This document shows, one piece after another, positions 25,376 to 34,044 of a stretch of 64,000 bases of DNA. This DNA comes from Burkholderia metallica. Lineage in GTDB: Bacteria; Pseudomonadota; Gammaproteobacteria; Burkholderiales; Burkholderiaceae. The translations under genes and the position numbers were made by a program. The notes beneath the pieces were generated by a model. That model saw nothing but the letters and a program-made list of their open reading frames with translations. It searched no databases and was not told where the DNA came from. The first letter of the stretch is position 1; each line of letters opens with the position of its first letter. Where the stretch lies: contig NZ_CADFDB010000001.1 of the NCBI RefSeq assembly GCF_902832845.1, positions 1,550,001 through 1,614,000 of the forward strand. The letters run 5' to 3'.

Positions 25376-26155
25376 GTGACGTCTCCTTCCGTCGATCCCG
25401 CCGCCGACCTGCTGCGCGAACGCGCAGCGCACTACGCCGCCCAGGCGGCGCTGTTCCTGCGCGACCAGGCGCTCTCCACCGCGTCGCACGACCTGCGCAG
25501 CCCGCTGAACGCGATGCACAGCTGGGCATACGTGCTCGAGCGCCAGCTCGCCCATGCCGATCCGAACCTGCAGCGCGCGCTCGCGGGCATTCGCACCGGA
25601 ATCGAGCAGCAGGTCGCGCTGATCGACGACGTACTCGATGCGCCGCGCACCGAAACGCGCTTGCTCGCCGTCGCGCCGCAGCCGTTCGCGCTGCGCGCGC
25701 TGCTCGACGACACGATCGCGCTCGTGCGTTTCGCGCTCGCCGACGCACGGCAGGTCGCGCTCGACGTGACGCTGCCGGACGGCGAACCGTCGCTCACCGC
25801 CGACCGCGAACGCATCGCCCAGGCGCTGTGGACGATGCTGACGGCGGCCGTCGAAACCAGCGCCGCCGGCGGCCGCGTGACGTTCGCGTGCGCACGCGAC
25901 CGCGCGCAGTTCACCGCGCGCGTCACCTGCACCGTGAACGCCGCTGCGCTCGCCGATCCCGCGCAGCCGCACGCGTTCGAATCGTTCGCGCGACGCGAGA
26001 TGCTGCGCGAGCGGGACGCGAAGCGGGTCGCGTGGACGCTCGGGCTCTGCCAGCGCGTCGCGCTCGCGCACGGCGGCACGTTCGCGCACGACCTGTTCGC
26101 CGACGGCGCCACGACCACCCTCACGTTCTCGGTCCCCTGCGAGGCGCCGGTGTAA
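25376..26155 (+). CDS. Histidine-kinase-like protein with degenerate ATPase domain
   Basis: A 259-residue soluble protein with no sensor or membrane segment. The dimerisation/phospho-acceptor box is intact (STASHDLRSPLNAM, His38). The ATP-binding domain is not: the N-box Asn is replaced (TMLTAAVETS near residue 157), no DxGxG box is found where it should be (CTVNAAALADP), and the GxGLGL lid reads RVAWTLGL. The HGGTF strand near 231 still marks the fold. It could accept or remove phosphate rather than act as a kinase. It starts with GTG at 25376 and has TATAAT at 25322-25327 upstream. No response regulator is adjacent. Confidence 0.72.
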   Translation: MTSPSVDPAADLLRERAAHYAAQAALFLRDQALSTASHDLRSPLNAMHSWAYVLERQLAHADPNLQRALAGIRTGIEQQVALIDDVLDAPRTETRLLAVAPQPFALRALLDDTIALVRFALADARQVALDVTLPDGEPSLTADRERIAQALWTMLTAAVETSAAGGRVTFACARDRAQFTARVTCTVNAAALADPAQPHAFESFARREMLRERDAKRVAWTLGLCQRVALAHGGTFAHDLFADGATTTLTFSVPCEAPV

Positions 26156-26231
26156 GCAATCGGCCGTCCGACACATTACAGATTCCTTTCCGGCTCTATA
26201 CTGACGGGCCTGCAATAACCGGAGTGCTTCT

Positions 26232-27575
26232 TTGTTACAGATCTTCGCGCTCATCGGCGCGTTGTTCCTGGTGGCCCTGAACGGGTTCTTCGTCGCGGCC
26301 GAATTCGGCCTCGTCAAACTGCGCGCCACGCGCGTCAAGACACTGGCCCGCAAGCACGGCCTGCGCGGCCGCATCCTCGGCATCGTGCACGGCCGGCTCG
26401 ACGCGTATCTTTCCGCGTGCCAGCTCGGCATCACGCTCGCGTCGCTCGGCCTCGGCTGGGTCGGCGAACCGGCCTTCGCGCAACTGCTCGGCCCGCTGCT
26501 CGACCTGCTCGGCGTGCAGTCCGAACGCGTCGTGCACCTGATCTCGCTCGTGTTCGCGTTCTCGCTGATCTCGTTCCTGCACATCGTCGTCGGCGAGCTG
26601 GCGCCGAAATCGATGGCGATCCGCCAGTCGGAGAAGGTCGGCCTGTGGGTCGCGCTGCCGCTCTATGCGTTCTACTGGGCGATGTATCCGGCGATCTGGG
26701 TGCTCAACAACAGCGCCAACGCGGTGCTGCGGCTCGCGGGGCTGTCCGCCGACCACGGCAGCGACGCCCACTACTCGACCGACGAGCTGAAGCTGATCCT
26801 GCGCAGCCGCCGCAGCACGACCGGCAATCCGGCGCAGCCGGCGCGCGGCACGTACAGCAACGACGAGTGGAACACGCTCGCGCATTCGCTCGACTTTTCG
26901 TCGATGACCGTGTCGGACCTGATGCGGCCGGCCCATGAAATGATCGGCCTGCGCCGCGACCTGCCGCTGCCCGACAACATGGAAATCGTCGCGCGGCACC
27001 GCTTCAGCCGCTATCCGCTGTTCGACGATGCGTCGCGCGAGCAGGTGAGCGGGCTGATCCACCTGAAGGACCTGCTGCTCGCGCGTCACGCGGGCGCGGC
27101 GCTCGACGACCTGTCCGACTACGTGCGCCCGGTGCAGTACGTGAAACCCGACACGCCGGCGCTCGAACTGTTCCGCCGCTTCCGCAAGGGCGCGCCGCAC
27201 TTCGCGCTGGTCGGCGACAAGGGCGCGAAGCCGATCGGCTTCCTGACGCTCGACAACCTGCTCGGCGCGCTGGTCGGCCAGATCCACGACGAGTTCCGCC
27301 AGGGCGACGCCGACTGGAGCCGCCTCGACGACGGCACGCTGATGGGCAAGGGCAGCCTGCCCGTCGTGTCGCTCGAACAGGCGCTCGGCATCGACATCGA
27401 CGAAGGCCGCGCGGAATCGGTCGGCGGCCTCGTGATCCAGGCGCTCGGCGATCTGCCGACCGAAGGGCAGCGCGTGTCGTTCGACCGCTTCGACGTCGTC
27501 GTGAAGAAGATGAACGGGCCGCGCATCGTGCTCGTACGCGTGTACCCGAAGATCGCGAAAGAGGCCGACGAATGA
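26232..27575 (+). CDS. CNNM/CorC-family (DUF21-CBS-HlyC) membrane protein
   Basis: A 447-residue inner-membrane protein with an N-terminal DUF21 domain of about four segments (ALFLVALNGFFVAAEFGLVKLR, then VVGELAPKSMAI), a pair of CBS domains (MTVSDLMRPAHEMIGLRRD..., and HFALVGDKGAKPIGFLTLDNLLGALVG) and a CorC/HlyC C-terminal domain. Family members are linked to magnesium and other divalent-ion efflux. The start is TTG at 26232, supported by GGAG eight to eleven bases upstream and by the hydrophobic first helix. The ThiE-like gene follows 22 bases later and may be in the same operon. Confidence 0.88.
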   Translation: MLQIFALIGALFLVALNGFFVAAEFGLVKLRATRVKTLARKHGLRGRILGIVHGRLDAYLSACQLGITLASLGLGWVGEPAFAQLLGPLLDLLGVQSERVVHLISLVFAFSLISFLHIVVGELAPKSMAIRQSEKVGLWVALPLYAFYWAMYPAIWVLNNSANAVLRLAGLSADHGSDAHYSTDELKLILRSRRSTTGNPAQPARGTYSNDEWNTLAHSLDFSSMTVSDLMRPAHEMIGLRRDLPLPDNMEIVARHRFSRYPLFDDASREQVSGLIHLKDLLLARHAGAALDDLSDYVRPVQYVKPDTPALELFRRFRKGAPHFALVGDKGAKPIGFLTLDNLLGALVGQIHDEFRQGDADWSRLDDGTLMGKGSLPVVSLEQALGIDIDEGRAESVGGLVIQALGDLPTEGQRVSFDRFDVVVKKMNGPRIVLVRVYPKIAKEADE

Positions 27576-27597
27576 CGGCCGCGCTTCGCCATACGCG

Positions 27598-28182
27598 ATG
27601 AACGCCGCGCTGCCGCGCTGCTGCGTGATCACGCCGGAACCGGCGTCCGCGTCGGCAGCCGATTGCGCGGCGTTCCTCGACCGGCTGTCGGCGGTACTCG
27701 CACGCGGCGAGTCGCTCGTGCAACTGCGCGTGAAGTCGCTCGACGCGAGCGCGTTCGCCCGGCTCGCCGCCGACGCGCTCGCGCGCTGCGGCGCGGCCGG
27801 CGCGCACCTGATGCTGAACGGGCCGATCGATGCGGCCGGCGTGATGCGGCTCGACGGCGCCGGCTGGCATCTCGACGGCACCGCGTTGCGGGCCGCCACG
27901 CAGCGGCCGTTGCCCGCCGGAAGATGGGTGTCCGCGGCCTGTCATACCCACGATGACCTGCTGCTGGCCGCGCGCGCCGGCGCGGATTTCGTCACGCTGT
28001 CGCCGGTGCTGCCGACGCTCAGCCATCCCGGTGCGCCGGCGCTCGGCTGGCAGCGGTTCGAAACACTGGCCGCCGAAGCCGCGATGCCCGTCCTGGCCCT
28101 CGGCGGCATGACGCGCGCCCATCTCGACGACGCGCGCCGCCACGGCGCTTACGGCATCGCCGGCATTCGCGGGTTCTGGTAA
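27598..28182 (+). CDS. ThiE/TenI superfamily protein
   Basis: A 194-residue TIM-barrel protein related to thiamine phosphate synthase. It keeps QLRVK for pyrophosphate binding, AGADFVTLSPVLPT and ALGGM, but the ThiE motif HLGQED reads HLDGTAL, so a metal/pyrophosphate ligand is changed. It resembles the domain that in many beta-proteobacteria is fused behind a Nudix (MutT) domain, here free-standing. A role in thiamine synthesis or salvage is plausible but not proved. It is ended by the strong hairpin at 28200-28231. Confidence 0.75.
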   Translation: MNAALPRCCVITPEPASASAADCAAFLDRLSAVLARGESLVQLRVKSLDASAFARLAADALARCGAAGAHLMLNGPIDAAGVMRLDGAGWHLDGTALRAATQRPLPAGRWVSAACHTHDDLLLAARAGADFVTLSPVLPTLSHPGAPALGWQRFETLAAEAAMPVLALGGMTRAHLDDARRHGAYGIAGIRGFW

Positions 28183-28199
28183 CGCGGGCCTTGCCTGCG

Positions 28200-28231
28200 G
28201 CACGGCCGGGCCCACCTGCGCCCGGCCGTGC
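28200..28231. terminator. Hairpin between convergent ThiE-like and TreZ-like genes
   Basis: GCACGGCCGGGC and GCCCGGCCGTGC form a perfect 12-bp stem with an 8-base loop, placed between two converging stops. No long T run. Confidence 0.7.
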
Positions 28232-28253
28232 GGTTGCTTGCCCGCTCACATCG

Positions 28254-29903
28254 TCATGCGTTCAGGTTCGGACGCAATCCGCGCCACGCGCCGTCGTCGA
28301 GGCGACGCGCATCGTGCGTGAGCGCATACCGGTTCACGTCCCCCGTCAGCCATGCGACGAGCGAATACGGCGGCAACGCCCCGTCGTCGACGCGGTCGCG
28401 CGCACGCGCCGGCGTCTCGAACACGACCCGCCCGCGCGGCGCGTCGAACGGCACCGCGTCGGGCGACAGGTTCAACGCGATCGTCAGCGTCTCGTCGTCG
28501 GCGAGCTGCCATGACGCGAGCAGCGCGTCGGCATCGCCGTCGCCGTCCGACTTCAGCGCACGCGCCTCGCGCGGCCGGCAATCGGACAGCCGCGGCGAGA
28601 TCAGCTTCGCGCGCACCGCCAGCGCCGACTGCACGAAATGCGCGCGATCGGCATCGCACGCGGTTTCGTCGAAGATCAACGGAATCTGCGGCGTGAGCAG
28701 CGACAGCGCGAGCGCGGCCAGCCCGGCCGCCTGCCCGGGATCGCCGTGGCCGCAGTCGCGCCACGCGCCGTCGGACAGCACCAGCGACGTCAGCGACAGC
28801 CCGGTGTCGGCGCCCATGCCCTCCGTCGACCCGGCCGGCTGGAAGGCCGCGCCGGCCGCGGTCAGCGCGCGGGCGAGCGTATGGATCGACTGGTGCGTGG
28901 AAATGCCTTCATGGGCCGATACGTCGCGCCCGGTCAGCCGGTGCAGCGCGCGCTCGCCGCAGCCGTTCCACTGCGCATCGAAATGGGTATCGGCAAGATG
29001 CGCCGGATGCCGTTCGCTGCCGAGGACGAGATGGATCAGCCGGTCGGCCGGGACGGCCGCGCGCACGCGGTCCGCGATCTCGCGCAGCCACGACGCGCCG
29101 ATCCGGTCGGCTTCGCGCAGGCGCAGCCCGTCGCAGCGGTATTCGTCGATCCAGTACAGCGCGTTGTCGCAGAAGAAATCGCAGACTTCCGGATGATCGA
29201 GCGCGAGCGGGGGCGCCTGCAACGGATCGTCGCGCGTGTGGAAGAACGGCGCCGCATAGTGGCGCAGCGCCTCGGTGCCGCTGCCGAAGCGCGCGTAATC
29301 GAGCTCCAGCAGCACCGCGAGACCGTAGCCGTGCGCATCGTCGATCAGCGCCTTCAGCGCGTCGGGGCCGCCTTCGGCCGCGAGCGGCGCGAACGGCAGG
29401 CTGTCGTGCGACGCGAGCAGCTCCAGCGCGGTCACGCCGAGCCGCGCGAGCTGCGGCAGGCGCCGGCGCACGCCGTCGAAGCCGCCCACCCCGTGCGGGC
29501 GAACCGCATAGAGCGCGATGTCTTCCCATGCGCGCCCGTGCCAGAACGTGTTGCGCCACGTGAACGCGCGCGGATCGACGACCTGGCTCGGGCCGTTGAG
29601 CCCTTCGGGTTGCGAGCGCGACGCGGGATCGGGAATCGATACCGCATCGTCGAGCCGATAGCGGTAGAGCGAACCCGCGCCGCAATCGGCAAAAACTTCG
29701 AACCAGTTCGCGCCGGCTGCCGTCATCGGGACGCGCAACGGGCCGAAGCCGGTATCGAGTTCGAGCTGGACCTGCGTGCTGCCCGGCGCCCACACGCGAA
29801 AATGCGTGCGCGGCGCCGCGCGGAGCGCGCCACAGGGCTGCGCGCCGAACGGCAGGCAATGAATATGGTGCTGCGCATACGGATCGTGCGGACAATCGGA
29901 CAT
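28254..29903 (-). CDS. Maltooligosyltrehalose trehalohydrolase-like protein lacking catalytic acids
   Basis: A 549-residue GH13-fold protein. The N-terminal carbohydrate-binding fold (HFRVWAPGSTQVQLELD at 34-50; YRYRLDD; PDPASRSQPEGLNGPSQVVDP) and the barrel (FFCDNALYWIDEYRCDGLRL, DAQWN) align well with TreZ. The family nucleophile motif DGLRLDAVH reads DGLRLREAD (Arg263 for Asp), the general-acid Glu of LVAEND is Gly295 (LVLGSER), and the QNHDQ motif is missing. So it should not hydrolyse as TreZ does. Start at 29903 (second of two ATGs) after GAGGAG. No treY, glg or malQ gene is near. A longer reading frame extending to 31691 is an artefact. Confidence 0.8.
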   Translation of the reverse strand: MSDCPHDPYAQHHIHCLPFGAQPCGALRAAPRTHFRVWAPGSTQVQLELDTGFGPLRVPMTAAGANWFEVFADCGAGSLYRYRLDDAVSIPDPASRSQPEGLNGPSQVVDPRAFTWRNTFWHGRAWEDIALYAVRPHGVGGFDGVRRRLPQLARLGVTALELLASHDSLPFAPLAAEGGPDALKALIDDAHGYGLAVLLELDYARFGSGTEALRHYAAPFFHTRDDPLQAPPLALDHPEVCDFFCDNALYWIDEYRCDGLRLREADRIGASWLREIADRVRAAVPADRLIHLVLGSERHPAHLADTHFDAQWNGCGERALHRLTGRDVSAHEGISTHQSIHTLARALTAAGAAFQPAGSTEGMGADTGLSLTSLVLSDGAWRDCGHGDPGQAAGLAALALSLLTPQIPLIFDETACDADRAHFVQSALAVRAKLISPRLSDCRPREARALKSDGDGDADALLASWQLADDETLTIALNLSPDAVPFDAPRGRVVFETPARARDRVDDGALPPYSLVAWLTGDVNRYALTHDARRLDDGAWRGLRPNLNA

Positions 29904-30212
29904 CATGCGCTCCTCATGCATACCGAGCGGCATGGCCGCGCCAGCGGCGCGGCGCATCGGGGCCCGGCATGCGACGGCCAGGCGAAGGGGAGAGAAACGA
30001 GTATGCGCCGGATTTTCCGTCGCGATGCAGCGTTCCCGGACATTTTTAAATGCGAATCGACCCCTGGGAAACCGGCGCTCCGGCCGGCGCGACGCGAGTC
30101 GGGTAGCCGGCATACCGGAATGACTGCTCGCCTTGTTGCGCCGGCCGCGCACGCTTACGCTCAGCGGCATGCTCGCGGGCACGTCGCCCGCTTCCGACCG
30201 GAGAAACCCGTC
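29904..30212. other. Divergent intergenic region, TreZ-like / methyltransferase
   Basis: No gene seen in 309 bases. It should hold the promoters of both flanking genes. A moderately AT-richer patch (ATTTTTAAATGCG around 30040-30055) is the best candidate; no clear -35/-10 pair or dyad stands out. Confidence 0.4.
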
Positions 30213-30920
30213 ATGTCGCTTCCCTCCAGCGCCGCCAAATTCGATCCGGCGCGCGCCCACGAATACGCCGAGCAATCGCGCATCGCGCTCGCCGGCTACG
30301 ATGCCTGTCACGAACTCACTGCTTGCATGCTCGCATCGGCGATCGATGCGCCCGATGCGCGGCTTCTCGTCGCGGGCGCGGGCGGCACCGGGCAGGAAAT
30401 CTGCGTGGCGGCCGCGCTCGAGCCGGGCTGGCGGTTCACGGCCGTCGATCCGTCCGCGCCGATGCTCGCGCTCGCGCGCTCGAACGTCGAGGCCGCGGGC
30501 TTCGGCGCGCGCACGGCGTTCGTCGAGGACGATGTCGATGCGTTGCCCGATGCGCCCGCGTTCGACGGCGCGACGCTGATCGGCGTGCTGCATCACGTGC
30601 CGGGCGACGCGGCGAAGGCGGCGCTGCTGCAGGCGATCGCGCGGCGCCTGAAACCCGGCGCGCCGCTCGTGCTCGCCGGCAATCATCGTCGCTACGCGGA
30701 CCACCCTCGCTTGCTCGATGCATGGCAGCAGCGCTGGCGGATGAAAGGCGCGACGCCCGACGCGGTGCGCGCGCAACTCGCGAAGATCCTGCAGGGCGCC
30801 GATCCGCCGGCGTCCGAGGACGCGGTGTTCGGCCTGCTGCACGACGCGGGCTTCGATGCGCCGCTGCGCTTTTTCGCGAGCCTGTTCTGGGGCGCGTGGA
30901 TCGCGGTACGGCGCGCATGA
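30213..30920 (+). CDS. Class I SAM-dependent methyltransferase
   Basis: A 235-residue methyltransferase with motif I LLVAGAGGTGQEI (unusual Ala for the usual Asp/Gly, but the GxGxG pattern is kept), motif II FTAVDPSAPML and motif IV-like GATLIGVLHHVPG. It lacks extra domains, so substrate cannot be assigned. The ATG at 30213 has GGAG at 30200-30203. It stands alone; a 14-bp tandem duplication follows the stop. Confidence 0.85.
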   Translation: MSLPSSAAKFDPARAHEYAEQSRIALAGYDACHELTACMLASAIDAPDARLLVAGAGGTGQEICVAAALEPGWRFTAVDPSAPMLALARSNVEAAGFGARTAFVEDDVDALPDAPAFDGATLIGVLHHVPGDAAKAALLQAIARRLKPGAPLVLAGNHRRYADHPRLLDAWQQRWRMKGATPDAVRAQLAKILQGADPPASEDAVFGLLHDAGFDAPLRFFASLFWGAWIAVRRA

Positions 30921-30931
30921 TGGATCGGTGA

Positions 30932-30959
30932 GGCCGGCCAGGTGCGGCCGGCCAGGTGC
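30932..30959. repeat. 14-bp tandem duplication
   Basis: GGCCGGCCAGGTGC occurs twice in direct tandem, followed by a partial third copy (GATCGGCCATGCG). It lies between the methyltransferase and GST genes. Each copy includes the palindrome GGCCGGCC. Confidence 0.7.
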
Positions 30960-31064
30960 GATCGGCCATGCGCGGTCAGCTAGACACGGCGCGCGACGCA
31001 TTTCCCGTACGCGCCATCCGCGCTGGGTATGATGTCGTTCCCGCCCCCACTTCCCGGCGTCGAC

Positions 31065-31733
31065 ATGCTCACCGTCCACCACCTGAACAACTCGCGCTCG
31101 CAGCGCGTGCTCTGGCTGCTCGAAGAACTGGATGTGCCGTACGAGATCGTGCGCTACGAACGCGATCCGAAGACGATGCTCGCGCCGCCCGCATTGCGCG
31201 CGATCCATCCGCTCGGCAAGTCGCCGGTCGTCACCGATGAAGGCCGCACGTACGCCGAATCGGGCGCGATCATCGAGTACCTGGTCGAGCGCTACGGCAA
31301 CGGGCGCCTGGCGCCGCCGCCCGGCACGCCCGAGCGGCACGACTACACGTACTGGCTGCACTACGCGGAGGGGTCGGCGATGCCGCCGCTGCTGCTCAAG
31401 CTCGTCGCGCTGCGGATCGCGCATGCGCCGATGCCGTTCTTCGCACGACCGGTCGCGCGCAAGATCGCCGCGACGCTGCAATCGAGCTTCGTCGACCCGC
31501 AGATCGCGCTGCATCTCGGCCATATCGACGACACGCTGAGCCGCACCGGATGGTTCGTCGGCGACGGTTTCAGCGCGGCCGACATCCAGATGAGCTTTCC
31601 GCTCGAAGCCGCGACCGCGCGCGGCGGCGACGGCCGGCATCCGGCGATCGCGCGCTTTCTCGACGCGATCCACGCGCGGCCGGCCTACCAACGGGCGCTG
31701 GAGCGCGGCGGCCCGTACGAACTGCTCAAGTAA
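31065..31733 (+). CDS. Glutathione S-transferase family protein
   Basis: A 222-residue GST. The N-terminal thioredoxin-like domain has HHLNNSRSQRVLWLLEEL (the Ser/Asn-rich active-site turn) and the cis-Pro/Glu-Ser glutathione motif GKSPVVTDEGRTYAESGAIIEYL. The C-terminal helical domain has FSAADIQMSFPLE. I chose the ATG at 31065, which begins directly at the first beta strand; the ATG at 31029 adds a Pro-rich leader. Role unknown, probably detoxification. Confidence 0.9.
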   Translation: MLTVHHLNNSRSQRVLWLLEELDVPYEIVRYERDPKTMLAPPALRAIHPLGKSPVVTDEGRTYAESGAIIEYLVERYGNGRLAPPPGTPERHDYTYWLHYAEGSAMPPLLLKLVALRIAHAPMPFFARPVARKIAATLQSSFVDPQIALHLGHIDDTLSRTGWFVGDGFSAADIQMSFPLEAATARGGDGRHPAIARFLDAIHARPAYQRALERGGPYELLK

Positions 31734-31757
31734 CGCCCCCGCCGACGTCGGCCTGCG

Positions 31758-32411
31758 TCAACTCAGCAGGCCCGCCGCGACGTTGATCGACAGCCCGAGC
31801 ACGGCCATGTTGAAGTAGAACGACAGGATCGACTGCGCGAGCACCGAACGCCGCGCGGAGCGGTTCGTCATCGACACGTCGGCCGTCTGCGACGCGACCG
31901 CGATCGTAAACGCGAAATACAGGAAATCCCAGTAATCGGGTTCGAGGTTCTGGTCCGGGAAGCGCAGCGCGCGATCCTTGGCCGGCGAACCGTAATAGAG
32001 CCGCGCATAGTGCAGCGTGAAGATCGTCGGGATCAGGAACCACGCGCCGAACAGCGTCGCGCCCGTGATCGCGTAGTGGCTAAGCCCCGCGCTGAAGCCG
32101 ACGCTCTTGGCGGTCGCGAGTTCGATCGCGATCGCCGCCACGCTCGCGACGGTCGCGAGACATACGACAGTCAGCACGGTCGTCGCGTTTTCATCCTCGC
32201 GAATCGCGACTTCGCGCACCATGTGATGATGCGCGGTGACCATGCGCACCCACATCAGCACGAGATACAGCCACACCGCGCAATCCCAGCCGATCAGCGC
32301 CCGCGCGGTCGCGCGCAGCGGAAACGGCAACAGCACCGCGCACAGCACGCCGCCGACGAATGCCGCGACCATGCGCGGCCGGTTGCGTAATACCTGCGGA
32401 TAAAACGTCAT
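31758..32411 (-). CDS. DUF1345 family membrane protein
   Basis: A 217-residue inner-membrane protein with about five to six hydrophobic segments. Features of DUF1345 are seen: [40 protein letters not shown] and [22 protein letters not shown]. No function is known. It converges with the GST gene, with 24 bases between stops. Confidence 0.85.
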   Translation of the reverse strand: MTFYPQVLRNRPRMVAAFVGGVLCAVLLPFPLRATARALIGWDCAVWLYLVLMWVRMVTAHHHMVREVAIREDENATTVLTVVCLATVASVAAIAIELATAKSVGFSAGLSHYAITGATLFGAWFLIPTIFTLHYARLYYGSPAKDRALRFPDQNLEPDYWDFLYFAFTIAVASQTADVSMTNRSARRSVLAQSILSFYFNMAVLGLSINVAAGLLS

Positions 32412-32550
32412 CGTGTGATTCCGAAAGCGGATGGAAAGGGTTCGGCGGGCGCACGGGACGGCCCGCTGCGCCGCGCCGACGCGTCACGCGCCCCGATTAT
32501 CGCCATTCCGTCGTGACGTGGCGATGGGCGGGAGCGCCTAAGATAGTCAG

Positions 32551-33282
32551 ATGACTGCCACCGCCCCCCTCTGCCACCATCCGGCGAACGCGGCCGGGCG
32601 CGACTTCGTCGTCGGCGACCTGCACGGCTGCGTGGATGTGCTGCGCGCGCTGCTGCACGACGTCCGCTTCGATCCGGCTCGCGACCGGCTGTTCTCGGTC
32701 GGCGACCTCGTCGATCGCGGTCCCGCGTCCGAAACCGCGCTCGAACTGCTCGACCGCCCGTGGTGCCACGTCGTGCGCGGCAATCACGAGGAGGTGCTGA
32801 GCCGCGTCGCGCGCGGCAAGCTGCCACCCGACGCGTGGCGCGGGATCGGCGGCGACTGGGGCGCCGACCTGCCGCCGGAACGACTGCACGCGCATGCGGC
32901 GCGCGTCGACGCGCTGCCGCTCGTGCGTGTGGTCGGCGACGGTCCCGGGCGCTTCAACGTGCTGCATGCGGAGTTCTTCGGCTCGGACGCCGATCTCGAC
33001 ACCGGCAGCTACTCGCACGACGTGCGCGAGCGCCTGATCTGGGGCCGCGATCTCGTCCAGGGGCTCGCCGATCCCGCGCGGCAGGCCGGGCTGTCGCTGA
33101 CCTGCACCGGGCATACGCCGGTGCGCGCCCCGCAGCGGATCGGCGCGCAATGGTTCATCGACACGGGCGCGTTCGCACCGGCCGGCCGGCTCACGCTCGC
33201 CGAGCCGCGCACCGGGCGCACCTGGTCGATGACGCAGGCCGAAGCACGCGAGCGCCGCGCGGGCGACTGGCCGCTGCCGTAA
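32551..33282 (+). CDS. PrpA/PrpB-like serine/threonine protein phosphatase (metallophosphoesterase)
   Basis: A 243-residue calcineurin-type phosphatase with the metal motifs GDLHG, GDLVDRGP and GNHE, then CTGHTPV with the later His. This order and length match bacterial protein phosphatases such as PrpA/PrpB and lambda phosphatase. Substrate unknown. A Cys/His pair (LCHHPAN) precedes the domain. It is monocistronic. Confidence 0.88.
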   Translation: MTATAPLCHHPANAAGRDFVVGDLHGCVDVLRALLHDVRFDPARDRLFSVGDLVDRGPASETALELLDRPWCHVVRGNHEEVLSRVARGKLPPDAWRGIGGDWGADLPPERLHAHAARVDALPLVRVVGDGPGRFNVLHAEFFGSDADLDTGSYSHDVRERLIWGRDLVQGLADPARQAGLSLTCTGHTPVRAPQRIGAQWFIDTGAFAPAGRLTLAEPRTGRTWSMTQAEARERRAGDWPLP

Positions 33283-33336
33283 TGCGCAGGTGTGCTGATT
33301 GCCGCTGATGCCGCTGATGCCCGCGACTACCGTACC

Positions 33337-34044
33337 CTAGCCGACCTGGTTCAGTTCGAACACCGCATCGACGGCCGAGCCGTTCCAGTTGTATTCGAGG
33401 TACGCCGCGTGATGGCAGTCGCGCAGCAGCGCGGTGCGGAACGCCGCCAGGCATTCGCCGCGCGGATCGCGCACCGACGGATAGACGATCCCCGCGCCGC
33501 CGACATTGCGCACCGCGCGACCGAGCGCTTGCCCGGCGCTGTAGTCGAGCGGATGCAGCAGCGCCGGATCGCGCTTCGGCCACGCGCGCACGTCGACCAC
33601 GTCGCCTTGCGCGATCACCGTGTAGAGCCGCATCTGCTGACGCATCGGCATCTCCTTCGTGGCAGCCAGGAACAGCGCGCTGTGGTAACGCGTTTCGGCG
33701 ATCGCGGTATCGCGCGAACGGGCGCAGTAGAACACGCCGTAGCTGCCGTCGGAAAAGCGGCTGCCCTGCGGATTCAGGTGCGTGAACGCGGCCATGATCG
33801 GCCCCCAGCCCTGCCCGTAGCGGCGCTCGGCGGGCGGCACGAGGTCGAGCGTGCCGACTTCGTTGCGGATGCGGTCGTTGGTCAGCGATTCGAGCGCGTA
33901 AAGCGCGTCGAAATCGTCCGCCGACGCCACGCGGTCGAACAGGTTGATCGCCGGAAAACGGGTGGGAATCACGCGATAGGCAGGCGCCCAGTCGACCGCG
34001 GACGTGGGCCAGGGTTGTGCTTGGTTCGGCAGCGTCACGCCCAT
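33337..34044 (-). CDS. RES-domain toxin (NAD-degrading)
   Basis: Toxin of a RES/Xre module; RES toxins deplete NAD by phosphorolysis or ADP-ribosyl chemistry. The 235-residue protein has the conserved Arg of AYRVIPTRFPA, the Tyr/Glu stretch SDGSYGVFYCARSRDTAIAET and the Ser of GIVYPSVRD, the residues that name the family. Its ATG at 34044 lies inside the antitoxin gene, overlapping it by 10 bases, so both are made from one mRNA. The order antitoxin then toxin is usual for this family. Confidence 0.88.
   Translation of the reverse strand: MGVTLPNQAQPWPTSAVDWAPAYRVIPTRFPAINLFDRVASADDFDALYALESLTNDRIRNEVGTLDLVPPAERRYGQGWGPIMAAFTHLNPQGSRFSDGSYGVFYCARSRDTAIAETRYHSALFLAATKEMPMRQQMRLYTVIAQGDVVDVRAWPKRDPALLHPLDYSAGQALGRAVRNVGGAGIVYPSVRDPRGECLAAFRTALLRDCHHAAYLEYNWNGSAVDAVFELNQVG

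Noticed and set aside
28254-31691. N-terminal extension of the TreZ-like frame to 1145 codons
   Set aside because: The extra part lies antisense to the methyltransferase and GST genes; the true start at 29903 has a good ribosome site.
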